A stretch of 50,075 bases of DNA from a virus: IMG/VR virus record IMGVR_UViG_3300043395_003474, positions 1 to 50,075 of that record, one strand, 5' to 3'. Positions 36,948 to 45,384 of the stretch are shown piece after piece. The notes below the pieces were generated by a model, which was given only the letters and a program-made list of their open reading frames with translations, was not told the origin of the DNA and did not search any database. Numbering within the stretch: the stretch's first letter is position 1; every line of letters begins with the position of its first letter. A program made the position numbers and the translations under genes.

Positions 36948-37160
36948 TCACTTCACCTTCAATCCTTCACCTGACAACATATAATTGGAAGCAATCTTAT
37001 CTAATTGTATACCAGATAATGTTTTTGATTTCAAGATATTTAATTTTTTGGTCTCATTAGTGCCATGAGATTCATTTACCAAAATCTCAAAAGCACTTTG
37101 TTTTTCATCTCGAGACTTAGCATTCCAAACTGCATTAACAAATTGTGTCAAATCACGCAT
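36948..37160 (-). CDS. Hypothetical small protein
   Basis: 70 residues (MRDLTQFVNAVWNAKSRDEK, then QSAFEILVNESHGTNETKKL). Predicted helical. GGAAGGAG lies upstream. First gene of the unit driven by the promoter at 37188-37216. Confidence 0.6.
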   Translation of the reverse strand: MRDLTQFVNAVWNAKSRDEKQSAFEILVNESHGTNETKKLNILKSKTLSGIQLDKIASNYMLSGEGLKVK

Positions 37161-37187
37161 AGTTGTCTCCTTCCAAACAATAACTAT

Positions 37188-37216
37188 ATAATACGTTATT
37201 TTCAGAAAAAAAGCAA
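37188..37216 (-). promoter_or_regulatory. Early promoter TTGCTT-17-TATTAT
   Basis: -35 at 37211-37216 and -10 at 37188-37193 with 17-base spacing, immediately downstream of the folE end motif. Confidence 0.75.
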
Positions 37217-37228
37217 CCGGAAAAAAAG

Positions 37229-37258
37229 TGTAATGATTTCAATTAGTTACATTGAAAT
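37229..37258 (-). terminator. Terminator-like end motif after folE
   Basis: On the minus strand ATTTCAAT and ATTGAAAT form an eight-pair hairpin that includes the folE stop. CATTACAC and a seven-T run follow. The motif ATTGAAATCATTA is the one repeated three times after regA. Confidence 0.55.
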
Positions 37259-37992
37259 TTCTGCATCTTTATATTATTAAAGAACTCTTCACGTGCAGAT
37301 TGTGTATAAAACAAGCCATGAACAACGGTTGTTTGTGTCGTAGAATTAGAAGCCATGACACCACGATTTTCACAGCAACCATGCTTTGCTTCGATATAAA
37401 CAGCTACGTTTTCAGACTTAGTAGCTTTCATGATTGAGGTTGCAATATCATTACACAATTCTTCTTGTAGAGTTCCACGACGAGCACAATGTTGAGCGAT
37501 ACGAATATACTTACTAAGACCAATAACATGTGTTGATGGAATAACACCAATATAAGCAGTACCAGTAACAGGCTGGTGATGATGAGAACACATAGACTTA
37601 AGTTCAGCACGAACAACTAACATACCTGCATAAGGTTTTGTTCCATGTGAACCATCATTTGGGAAGGAAGTTACTTCTGGTTCATCATGATACCGGCCAT
37701 ACATCAATTCATTAATATACATCTTAGCTAAACGTTTAGCTGTTCCCTTTGAATTAGGATCAGTTTCAACATCAATGATCAATGAACGAAGAACACCATC
37801 AAACTTTTCTGTTACCTCGTCAATGAGTAACTCACGATCCCCATCATCCATAAATTTGCTAATGTTATCATTGGCATGAAAACGAGCATTTGCATCTTTT
37901 ATCTTTCTTTTAATTTTCATTGAAACAGGTTGGTAGCTGACAGCTGTTTCAATTTGTGTTGGCTCTACAATAATATCTTTCACTTTACTCAT
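37243..37992 (-). CDS. folE: GTP cyclohydrolase I (FolE)
   Basis: 249 residues. Zinc and catalytic motifs are MCSHHHQPVTGTAYIGVIPS and EAKHGCCENRGVMASNS, with GLSKYIRIAQHCARRGTLQE between. It converts GTP to dihydroneopterin triphosphate, the first step toward 7-deazaguanine. The first His-motif is CSHHHQP where cellular FolE often has CEHH. Four-base overlap with QueD upstream. A role in folate rather than deazaguanine is possible but the cluster argues for the latter. Confidence 0.93.
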   Translation of the reverse strand: MSKVKDIIVEPTQIETAVSYQPVSMKIKRKIKDANARFHANDNISKFMDDGDRELLIDEVTEKFDGVLRSLIIDVETDPNSKGTAKRLAKMYINELMYGRYHDEPEVTSFPNDGSHGTKPYAGMLVVRAELKSMCSHHHQPVTGTAYIGVIPSTHVIGLSKYIRIAQHCARRGTLQEELCNDIATSIMKATKSENVAVYIEAKHGCCENRGVMASNSTTQTTVVHGLFYTQSAREEFFNNIKMQKFQCN

Positions 37993-38486
37993 GCGAACAA
38001 ATCCTCATTCCATTCTCTATGACCTTCACGGTATGCCATATTAGCCAATGTTTCACGAACTTCAACTCTGAAACACCATAGGCGTTCGGCTTCACCTGGT
38101 CCCCACATGTCTGGTATGTAAACACCATTAACATACTTATATAACATATCTGCTAAACTTTCGCAACCTAATTTTGGAAGAATAGTAAGCTTAGCTAAAT
38201 TTTTCGATTCAAGAAGTTTATATGTTTCCATTTCTGGATCATCTTGTGCTACAAGTAATGTATGGTCAAATTGATCCTCTAAAACCTTCTTCAATTCTTT
38301 CAATCCACCATAATCAGCTGCCCAATTACGAACATCAAGATCATCAGTTCCAAAATAAAATTTCATTGAAAATGCATATCCATGAATTAGATTGCAATGA
38401 CTATCAGCTCTCCATTGACGATATGCAACTGGAAATGCGTTGTGATATTCTTTTGTGCTTACATATTTGTAGGTTCTAGGTTGCAT
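37989..38486 (-). CDS. queD: QueD-like 6-carboxytetrahydropterin synthase
   Basis: 165 residues of the PTPS/QueD fold. RADSHCNLIHGYAFSMKFYF contains the CxxxHG core, and DYGGLKELKKVLEDQFDHTL the conserved D/H region. The usual third zinc ligand position (HGH) is Tyr here (HGY), and the first His motif is replaced by FPVAYRQW. Phage QueD relatives can vary here, yet loss of a zinc ligand is notable. It should make CPH4 from dihydroneopterin triphosphate. Coupled to FolE. Confidence 0.85.
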   Translation of the reverse strand: MQPRTYKYVSTKEYHNAFPVAYRQWRADSHCNLIHGYAFSMKFYFGTDDLDVRNWAADYGGLKELKKVLEDQFDHTLLVAQDDPEMETYKLLESKNLAKLTILPKLGCESLADMLYKYVNGVYIPDMWGPGEAERLWCFRVEVRETLANMAYREGHREWNEDLFA

Positions 38487-38487
38487 T

Positions 38488-38703
38488 TTAGGTCCTCATA
38501 TAAGTGTGTATTCTACGATCGATATATTCATCGAGATGTTTTTTAAATTTATGTTTTGCAGAAGGTATAATAACATTTCTAATATTATCTGCTTTACGCC
38601 ATTCTCCTTCATTATTATGATGCCATTCATCATCCAGGGCATCAATAAGAGATTCTAATGACGAAATTACATCTTCAATAATTTCACTACTTTTTCTTTC
38701 CAT
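38488..38703 (-). CDS. Hypothetical small charged protein
   Basis: 71 residues, helical (SSEIIEDVISSLESLIDALD, then NIRNVIIPSAKHKFKKHLDE). Sits between QueD and the DUF6065 gene with one-base spacings, so it is part of the deazaguanine operon. Function unknown. Confidence 0.55.
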   Translation of the reverse strand: MERKSSEIIEDVISSLESLIDALDDEWHHNNEGEWRKADNIRNVIIPSAKHKFKKHLDEYIDRRIHTYMRT

Positions 38704-39422
38704 TATTTTTCTATACTTCCTGTAAGTTTAATCTTTGTTTGATGATCTACTGGGCATTTGACTCCGTCAGGATATCTACCTTGAAAATATTCTTTTTGCC
38801 AATCATTTTTTCTATCAGGATTTTTATTAAAAGATGTTCTACTTTCATGAAAAATTTTATATTGTGTTCTCATCTCATCATTTTCAGATAACATCTTATG
38901 TTCTAATTCAAATGATTCAGATAATTTTCTCTCAACTGGAAAAATATAACAGATAGGATCTGTTGTATTAAATTCAACAAACCCTGGTCTTAATATTCTC
39001 CAGTTCATTGTAAATGAATAAGGAGCCCAATCTGATTCATATATTCCAGAAAGAGGCCATACATTGGAAATAAAATGATTTGGTGCACCTGTAATATATA
39101 GGTTGTAGCCAGGTGGTGTTTTAAATAAGTAATGTATATGAAAAGTTAATACACCACTACCAAATATAGATGTTGCAATTCCACCTTCCTCAATCATAGT
39201 AATTGCTTCTTTATCAGCATTACCGTTCCATTCGCATCTAACCCTCTTCTTAGGAAAGATAGACCAACCATGTTGGTTAGCAATAGTTAGAGGTAAACAT
39301 CTATAAGCAAATTTTTCAAATGTTTGATCCATCCATGTTCTAGTAGGTGAACCTTGAACTATAGTTACAGGAGGTGGAAATTGCTCATGAACCTGATAGG
39401 CGGTGATTTTTAATTCACTCAT
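38703..39422 (-). CDS. DUF6065 family protein
   Basis: 239 residues from ATG 39422 (TAATG overlap with the QueE stop). Segments QTFEKFAYRCLPLTIANQHG, WSIFPKKRVRCEWNGN, GSGVLTFHIHYLFKTPPGYN, PLSGIYESDWAPYSFTMNWR and WQKEYFQGRYPDG match the DUF6065 pattern. Its function is not known to me. Found here inside the deazaguanine cluster. Confidence 0.78.
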   Translation of the reverse strand: MSELKITAYQVHEQFPPPVTIVQGSPTRTWMDQTFEKFAYRCLPLTIANQHGWSIFPKKRVRCEWNGNADKEAITMIEEGGIATSIFGSGVLTFHIHYLFKTPPGYNLYITGAPNHFISNVWPLSGIYESDWAPYSFTMNWRILRPGFVEFNTTDPICYIFPVERKLSESFELEHKMLSENDEMRTQYKIFHESRTSFNKNPDRKNDWQKEYFQGRYPDGVKCPVDHQTKIKLTGSIEK

Positions 39423-40300
39423 TAAGTTCCCCAGGCATTTTTCCACAATTGAACCTGAAGACGTGGTGTATAACGCCAACCATGTTTCATAGCAAGATCA
39501 GCAACCCACTTCTCGTTTGTATCATATACTTTTGTAGTACCGCCTGCTGGCATTAGATATACAGGAATGTTATACCCGTCTAATAGTTTATTATATTCCT
39601 TAACTGCACGAACTACATCATAGTAATCATCAGCATCAGATACTACCCATTTAAAGTATCCTTTAGCCCAAGGACGATCAAAGCCCTCTAATTTATCAAA
39701 ATAACCTTGAACAATTTCTGGTCTGATCGCTTCTTCCCATTTCTCACCGGATGATGGTAGTTTGGATGAGATAGAAAACATAACTTCTACACCAGCAAAG
39801 TTTTCACTCTCTCTCATATATTCTGCTAGATCATCTTTAAGTTCTTGAGTACCATTTGTTTCAAATGTGAGATTGGTCAATCCCATATCACGTTTTGCAA
39901 TTTCTTCAAACAAAGCAATATATGAACGTTGCCAACCAAGTAACGGTTCACCACCCGTAATAATCAAATGTTTATCAGGTCCAAATTTACCTTCAGGAAG
40001 AAGCTCTTGCATCTTATCTACAATTGCTTCTACAGTAAGCATTGGAGAGAGATGTTTGAATCGAGGATCCCAAGATGCATAAGAATCACAACCAGTATGA
40101 ACTAAAGGTAGATCTTCATATTTTTCAAAACTATCTGGATCAATGTTCATACGTTCTTCTGATAGTTGTCCACGAGGCATACCGAAACCGGCACACATAA
40201 AATTACATCCAAATGTGCGAAGAAAAATACTTGGTGTTCCAAGATATTGACCCTCACCTTGTAAGGAATAAAATAACTCAGCTACTTTGATCTTTGACAT
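39422..40300 (-). CDS. queE: QueE-like radical SAM enzyme (CDG synthase)
   Basis: 292 residues. Start KVAELFYSLQGEGQYLGTPS, FLRTFGCNFMC gives the first two Cys (CxxxC), and GCDSYASWDPRF supplies a third Cys about 35 residues later. LIITGGEPLLGWQ and LTFETNGTQ are QueE SAM/substrate motifs. C-terminal part YLMPAGG and NEKWVADLAMKHGWRYTPRL matches the family. It converts CPH4 to 7-carboxy-7-deazaguanine. The long gap between cluster cysteines departs from the common CX3CX2C. Overlaps 40278-40550 by 23 bases. Confidence 0.9.
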   Translation of the reverse strand: MSKIKVAELFYSLQGEGQYLGTPSIFLRTFGCNFMCAGFGMPRGQLSEERMNIDPDSFEKYEDLPLVHTGCDSYASWDPRFKHLSPMLTVEAIVDKMQELLPEGKFGPDKHLIITGGEPLLGWQRSYIALFEEIAKRDMGLTNLTFETNGTQELKDDLAEYMRESENFAGVEVMFSISSKLPSSGEKWEEAIRPEIVQGYFDKLEGFDRPWAKGYFKWVVSDADDYYDVVRAVKEYNKLLDGYNIPVYLMPAGGTTKVYDTNEKWVADLAMKHGWRYTPRLQVQLWKNAWGT

Positions 40301-40550
40301 TTTCTTTTTCCGTTTCTAGTGCTCTGGATAACATTTTATTTAATTCATCATTAATCATTTGTTCAAGACCTGGAGTCAATGCAGTATTAACTTTGACTGC
40401 TCTATTGTCTTTTTCTATTTTATAAACATCAACCATAATATACATTCCCTTAGAATCTTCTTTTACAAAATCACCAGGAGGGAATGTCACAAAATATTCA
40501 CCTATTCTGAAACCATCGCGGTTGTTATCAAATAAAGGATTGTCTGTCAT
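40278..40550 (-). CDS. Hypothetical protein between deformylase and QueE
   Basis: 90 residues (MTDNPLFDNNRDGFRIGEYF). Beta-rich first half and an acidic helical C-terminus. ATGA overlap with the deformylase. Unknown function; coupling on both sides supports translation. Confidence 0.6.
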   Translation of the reverse strand: MTDNPLFDNNRDGFRIGEYFVTFPPGDFVKEDSKGMYIMVDVYKIEKDNRAVKVNTALTPGLEQMINDELNKMLSRALETEKENVKDQSS

Positions 40551-41032
40551 TTATAAAATCCTTTCAATGCCTTATCTCTATGATATTTGTTTGCTCTATT
40601 AAAAAATAATACACCATTTAAATGATCAAGTTCGTGTTGGAAAACTCTTGCGGTTAATCCAGAAAAATTCATTGTAACTGTTTCACCTGAAGGTGTCTGA
40701 AATCTTGTTTTAATTTCCTTTGCTCTTTTTATTTTTACATTAACACCAGGAAATGAAAGACAAGCTTCCTCTAACGTTTCTAATTCGTCACTATATAAAA
40801 CTATTTTAGGATTAAAACAAACAAAATTTTCAGGGTGCCCTCTCATAACAAAAACTCTGAAAGGAACACCAACTTGATTAGCTGCTAACCCTACAGCTTT
40901 ATAATCATTCATAAGTCTAATTAAAGCAACGCCTAACTCTGAAGGATCTCCTGGAGGATTTTGAAAATTAAATTCCTCGCAGGGTGTTGTTAATATTGGA
41001 TCTGGGTATTTAATTAAATGATCGTCTGTCAT
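40547..41032 (-). CDS. def: Peptide deformylase
   Basis: 161 residues. Motif 1 is AVGLAANQVGV, motif 2 is EEACLSFPGV (EGCLS equivalent with Ala), and motif 3 is FQHELDHLNG. Metal ligands Cys, His and His are all present. It removes the formyl group from nascent proteins. Deformylase genes are frequent in marine phages. Coupled by ATGA overlaps to neighbours. Confidence 0.95.
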   Translation of the reverse strand: MTDDHLIKYPDPILTTPCEEFNFQNPPGDPSELGVALIRLMNDYKAVGLAANQVGVPFRVFVMRGHPENFVCFNPKIVLYSDELETLEEACLSFPGVNVKIKRAKEIKTRFQTPSGETVTMNFSGLTARVFQHELDHLNGVLFFNRANKYHRDKALKGFYK

Positions 41033-41670
41033 AGTGTCAACAACGTTAAAGAATCTTCAGTGCCAATAGTTCCCTTCAAGTATGAATTAAAGGTCAGTGT
41101 TGTTCTTAAATTTTTGCCAACTTTAGGAGCAACATAATGATCTACATGAGAAGGAAATATAATGATTCTACCAGTTTTGGCTTTGATTGTATGAGTAGAA
41201 TTATTATACGAGTTCATTTCTTCTGAATAAAGTCTGAGTGAATTGTAAATATGAGGTTTAAAAAACATTATAGAATCCAAATTTTCATCTGCATCAATAT
41301 ACAATGTACCTGATAGAAAACTATTTGGATGATTGTGAATATGATGAAATTCACCTTCTTTAGTAATTGTCAACCACGATTGTGTAATATAAGGTAACAC
41401 ATCATTTACGGGTCTATAAATTTGTTTAATAAACAAATACAACATTTCAACAATATCATATTTTAAATTTTCCATTTCAGGAGCTTCTAGAATAGTGGTA
41501 CTGTTAGAAATATAATTTTTATTTTTATACTTATGACCTTTTGAACCGTTATATTTCAAATCACCTTCAATTTGTTTTTTAAAGAAATCCATCTCTTCTT
41601 GAGAAAAATCTCTTTTAAAATCAGCAACCATTACTGGTGTAGGAAATAAATTATGTAATTCTATATTCAT
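41029..41670 (-). CDS. 2OG-Fe(II) oxygenase-like protein
   Basis: 213 residues from ATG 41670; GGAGG lies seven bases upstream and the upstream stop overlaps as ATGA. Start MNIELHNLFPTPVMVADFKR, core EFHHIHNHPNSFLSGTLYID and FPSHVDHYVAPKVGKNLRTT, matching the phage 2OG-Fe(II) family (TIGR02466 type). Iron-binding His/Asp residues are visible (HNH, HVDH). The substrate is unknown; such proteins are common and diverse in marine T4-like phages. Confidence 0.82.
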   Translation of the reverse strand: MNIELHNLFPTPVMVADFKRDFSQEEMDFFKKQIEGDLKYNGSKGHKYKNKNYISNSTTILEAPEMENLKYDIVEMLYLFIKQIYRPVNDVLPYITQSWLTITKEGEFHHIHNHPNSFLSGTLYIDADENLDSIMFFKPHIYNSLRLYSEEMNSYNNSTHTIKAKTGRIIIFPSHVDHYVAPKVGKNLRTTLTFNSYLKGTIGTEDSLTLLTL

Positions 41671-41849
41671 ACCCATTCCTCCGCAATACCAATAAGTTCA
41701 GCTACCAGAAATGAGAAAGCAATGCAGCTAATTAATTCAGCAAATGGTGCTATCCAAAGAACAGTCACACAACCAGCAATGCGAACTGCTGATTTAATGT
41801 ATGACATATAAGTATGCCATTTACGGTAGTTGTTTTCAAAATCATTCAT
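41667..41849 (-). CDS. Small membrane protein
   Basis: 60 residues with two hydrophobic helices (IAGCVTVLWIAPFAELISCI, AFSFLVAELIGIAEEW). ATGA overlap with the oxygenase gene downstream and two bases after the zinc-ribbon gene. Unknown. Confidence 0.6.
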   Translation of the reverse strand: MNDFENNYRKWHTYMSYIKSAVRIAGCVTVLWIAPFAELISCIAFSFLVAELIGIAEEWV

Positions 41850-41851
41850 AA

Positions 41852-42127
41852 TTAATACCCCGCTGCACCATTGCTGCTTACTGGTGTCTTGTTAAAATAA
41901 TCTGGGCCTACTGCGCCAGTAGCGGTTGCTCTAGTAGGGCAGCCATAAAAGTTACACACTACACCAGTAATACCTGTTCTACCACAAACTGGACATCCTG
42001 TCCAATTATTATCTTTAGGTACGTACGGATTTAAAAGATTACCATCTTGCCTACCTTGCTTGTAACCTAAATCAAAACCATCTTTAAATCCATCTCTATA
42101 AACTTTTAGCTTTTCTTCTTCTATCAT
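41852..42127 (-). CDS. Zinc-ribbon-like protein
   Basis: 91 residues. N-terminal helix with a G-x3-G pattern (YRDGFKDGFDLGYKQGRQDG), then a CPVCGRTGITGVVCNFYGCP two-Cys-pair site that should bind one zinc. Ends GAAGY. Coupled to gp46 by ATGA. Family unknown; similar modules are found in cyanophage genomes. Confidence 0.65.
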   Translation of the reverse strand: MIEEEKLKVYRDGFKDGFDLGYKQGRQDGNLLNPYVPKDNNWTGCPVCGRTGITGVVCNFYGCPTRATATGAVGPDYFNKTPVSSNGAAGY

Positions 42128-43839
42128 GCTGCTATCCTTGAGAAGTTTTTATGTTTTTCAAATTTTAATACATTACTAAATTTATCATACATCTGATCTG
42201 TCTTATGACTAATAATAAATGTATTTGTATCTTGAGTCAACGTATTAATAATTTTTAGGAACTCATCAGTGCCGTTACTATCCAACGAACCATCGAGGAC
42301 TTCGTCCATAATAAGTAGATTAGTGCTAGCACTATTGCGTAACTTAGCAACAGCTCTCCAAGTGAATAGTATAGCCAAGTTAATTCGCATTTTTTCTCCT
42401 TCTGAGAAGGAGGCGTAGCTAAATTCATCTCTGAATCTTGATTTGATTGTTTCTTCAAAATTTTCATTGAGTTCAAAATTAACAAAGAAGTCCATTGCAG
42501 CCAAATACTTATTAATCAATTTATTGATAACAGGTACATACTGTTTAATGATTCTTGCTTTGATACCATTATCTTTAAGAATGATTGATGCTATATTTAA
42601 GGCATCTTTATCTTTAAGTAGATCAGTTTTCTGTTCAGTGAGACTACCAAGATAAACTTCCAACTCTTTCATCTTATCATCATTCATAACAAGATCATCA
42701 GATTTATCTTGAAGTTCTTTCATCTCTCTAGCAATCTTCTTACATTGTGTAATCATACCATTAATATTATTATTCTTTGTAATATTCTCAATATTCAACG
42801 AAGAAATTTTAGATGATACCTCAGCAATCTGTTGGATCTTTTCTTGTATCGTGGTAATTTCTTCCTTGAGTTTTTCAATACCTTGCTGGGTTTCCTGTAT
42901 TTGTGCTTGTTTTGCATCAACAGTCTCACACTTAAACGCATTATCAATATCCTGCTTGCATGTAGGACAGCTATCGTGTGAAGTAAAGAACTCGATGTCA
43001 GCTTGGAGTTTGGAAATTTTATCTGATAATTGTATATCGAGTCTTTGTAATGTTTTTTGCTTTTTGTTGACTTGCTCTTGATCTTCAATTGTGGCTCTGA
43101 GCGATAGAATTTGTTTGTCGATAGATTCAATTTCATTTTTTTCTAGCTCTATAAGATCAGTTTGATGTTTCAATTCTTTACGAAGCTTTTCAATTTGATC
43201 ATCATTATTTTTTTGCATTGCGACAATATGTTCGTTCTGCATTTTAATCTTCTCTGAAGTAAGATCATACTGATACTCTACTTCCATCAACTTACTATTA
43301 TTAGAACTAATTTTATCTTTAAGAAGACTATTCATAGTAGAAAAAATTTGTATATCAAGAAGATCTTCAATTACTTCTCTGCGAGCTGCAGCTGTAAGTT
43401 GCATGAACGGAACAAATGAAGCTGAACCAAGTACTACCACTTGACAAAATGATTTGTGGTTAAGTTTTAATATTTGCTTCTCTAAAACTTCTTGATAGTC
43501 TTTTGTTTCAGCATCCTGATTAATTAGTTTGTTATTCTGATACACTTCAAAGATAGCTGGTTTAAGACCGCGTACGATCTTATACATATGTGAACCAATA
43601 TTAAACTCAATCTCTACAACAAGATCTTTCTTGTTAATAGAGTTAAGCAATTGTGGTTTATTTACTTTACGGAAAGGTTTATTGTAGAGAACAAATGAGA
43701 GAGCATCGAGCATAGTAGATTTACCTGCTCCATTCTCACCAACAATCAGCGTAGTATTGTTTTTACTATAATCAATTTCGGTAAAACTATTTCCGGTTGA
43801 AAGGAAATTCTTCCATCTAATCTTTTTAAAAAATATCAA
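42124..43839 (-). CDS. 46: Recombination endonuclease subunit gp46 (Rad50/SbcC-like)
   Basis: 571 residues. Walker A VGENGAGKSTMLDALS (about 34-49), long coiled coils either side of a zinc hook CPTCKQDID (about 293), ABC signature SFSEGEKMRINLAILFT, Walker B NLLIMDEVLDGSLDSNG. With gp47 it resects DNA ends for UvsX-driven recombination and degrades host DNA. ATGA coupling upstream and downstream. Confidence 0.96.
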   Translation of the reverse strand: MIFFKKIRWKNFLSTGNSFTEIDYSKNNTTLIVGENGAGKSTMLDALSFVLYNKPFRKVNKPQLLNSINKKDLVVEIEFNIGSHMYKIVRGLKPAIFEVYQNNKLINQDAETKDYQEVLEKQILKLNHKSFCQVVVLGSASFVPFMQLTAAARREVIEDLLDIQIFSTMNSLLKDKISSNNSKLMEVEYQYDLTSEKIKMQNEHIVAMQKNNDDQIEKLRKELKHQTDLIELEKNEIESIDKQILSLRATIEDQEQVNKKQKTLQRLDIQLSDKISKLQADIEFFTSHDSCPTCKQDIDNAFKCETVDAKQAQIQETQQGIEKLKEEITTIQEKIQQIAEVSSKISSLNIENITKNNNINGMITQCKKIAREMKELQDKSDDLVMNDDKMKELEVYLGSLTEQKTDLLKDKDALNIASIILKDNGIKARIIKQYVPVINKLINKYLAAMDFFVNFELNENFEETIKSRFRDEFSYASFSEGEKMRINLAILFTWRAVAKLRNSASTNLLIMDEVLDGSLDSNGTDEFLKIINTLTQDTNTFIISHKTDQMYDKFSNVLKFEKHKNFSRIAA

Positions 43840-44063
43840 ATTTTTACACCTATCATTTCAACATCAGCATCTGTTTCAATCCAGAGCTTGGCACCACATG
43901 GTCTAGGCTTATTAGGACTATATACCATACGAGATGGTCCTTTAATATCTACTTCCATACAATACTTAACTACACCATTCTCCTCGACACGGACAACAGG
44001 TTCATCCCTACCATGTTTAGCGTTTTGTTGAATGATGTTACGATTAATGTGTATGATTTTCAT
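43836..44063 (-). CDS. Hypothetical protein between gp47 and gp46
   Basis: 75 residues (MKIIHINRNIIQQNAKHGRD, then EPVVRVEENGVVKYCMEVDI), beta-rich. Inserted between gp47 and gp46 with ATGA overlaps on both sides, an arrangement also seen in other marine T4-like phages. May be an accessory to the nuclease complex; no direct evidence. Confidence 0.65.
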   Translation of the reverse strand: MKIIHINRNIIQQNAKHGRDEPVVRVEENGVVKYCMEVDIKGPSRMVYSPNKPRPCGAKLWIETDADVEMIGVKI

Positions 44064-45169
44064 AATACATCATGAGCTTCAATATACAGGTTTTGAATAA
44101 TGTTTTCAACTCTTTTTCTATCTATATTAATGTTCATGCCGTCAATGAACTTATGAATTATACTCATTGTGTCTTCTGCTTCATTGACAATATCATCATC
44201 TGCTTCCAAATCTAAATGAAAATGATCTTCAACTACTTGTAGGTCAGCTGCTCCTGACTTCTCAAGTCTTTCAATAACAAGATCAAACCAATACGGATTT
44301 GTTTTATTCTTAATAACAATCTTTACATAACAATCTTTATAGATATCAGCATCAAACAAAAGTACTTCATCCATATTTTTGTTTAAGTCATCATAGAAAA
44401 ATTTATGAAAGATTTGATTAGGATTAGGAATAAATTCTAAACTTCGGGTGGATGTATCAAGGATATGAAACCCTTTAGTATCCACATAATCACTCCATGT
44501 ATACTGAAAAGGAGTCCCCAGATAATGGATATTACCGCTACTGGAACGAGTATGATAATGCCCAGAAAGTACGAGATCGAATTTATCAAAGATCTTAGGA
44601 TCATCACCATGATCACTCACCTGTCCTTTAAACATTTCATACCCAACTAATTCAAGATGACCTAAAGCAATAGGTGCTGTTGTTTCTTCAATTGCTTTAA
44701 GTGTCTGAGTTCTATTAGTATCACATATCCATGGCATAACAAATAATTTTGCATATGTGATATCACCCATTGTAGGACCTGGAGTCAAAGATATATCTTT
44801 GAGAATTAATTCACCAGGAACCTCATCATATATTGTAACGTTATTATATTTACCATCTACAAGTTCTCTTAGACTATTAATAGAATTTGTATTCTTATAA
44901 TAAGTATCATGATTACCAGCGATGATAAAAGTATCAATGTTTCGTTGTTGTAATGGATTTAAAAAATCATCACGTAATCGTTTGGCTGTTACATAGTTAA
45001 TATACTTGCGGCGATCAACAAGATCCCCAAGATGAATAACAGTAGTAATACCATTTCCGTCAATGTAAGGAAAGAATATTTCATCTAAAAACTTCTTCAT
45101 ATGGTTATGCATAATTGGAGAATCATTTCTGATTCCCCAATGTGTATCTGTTATTAATGCAATCTTCAC
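44060..45169 (-). CDS. 47: Recombination nuclease subunit gp47 (Mre11/SbcD-like)
   Basis: 369 residues. Phosphoesterase motifs ITDTHWGIRND (D7, H9), VIHLGDLVDRR, IIAGNHDTYYK, LVLSGHYHTRS. C-terminal capping/helical region mediates gp46 binding. It forms the end-processing complex with gp46. ATGA overlaps on both sides. Confidence 0.96.
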   Translation of the reverse strand: MKIALITDTHWGIRNDSPIMHNHMKKFLDEIFFPYIDGNGITTVIHLGDLVDRRKYINYVTAKRLRDDFLNPLQQRNIDTFIIAGNHDTYYKNTNSINSLRELVDGKYNNVTIYDEVPGELILKDISLTPGPTMGDITYAKLFVMPWICDTNRTQTLKAIEETTAPIALGHLELVGYEMFKGQVSDHGDDPKIFDKFDLVLSGHYHTRSSSGNIHYLGTPFQYTWSDYVDTKGFHILDTSTRSLEFIPNPNQIFHKFFYDDLNKNMDEVLLFDADIYKDCYVKIVIKNKTNPYWFDLVIERLEKSGAADLQVVEDHFHLDLEADDDIVNEAEDTMSIIHKFIDGMNINIDRKRVENIIQNLYIEAHDVL

Positions 45170-45384
45170 TTAGATACCTCTACACTTCTACTACCACGGC
45201 CTCGTTTAAATATATTAGTATTAACTTCCATATTATGCCTACGAATAGCTTCGTCACAGTAATCGCGTATAGCCTCTAATCTAATAATATAATTTAGGCG
45301 AAGATTATCTTGTTTAGTTGTAGCAAGTGATTGTGCACAATCAACTATCACCTGTGGTATTAAATGTAATTTTTCATTCTTCAT
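45166..45384 (-). CDS. Hypothetical helical protein upstream of gp47
   Basis: 72 residues from ATG 45384 (GGAG upstream). A longer frame would merely read through gp55. Sequence LHLIPQVIVDCAQSLATTKQ with NLRLNYIIRLEAIRDYCDEA is helical; the C-terminus is Arg-rich (FKRGRGSRSVEVSK). Overlaps gp55 by 11 bases and gp47 by four. Function unknown. Confidence 0.6.
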   Translation of the reverse strand: MKNEKLHLIPQVIVDCAQSLATTKQDNLRLNYIIRLEAIRDYCDEAIRRHNMEVNTNIFKRGRGSRSVEVSK

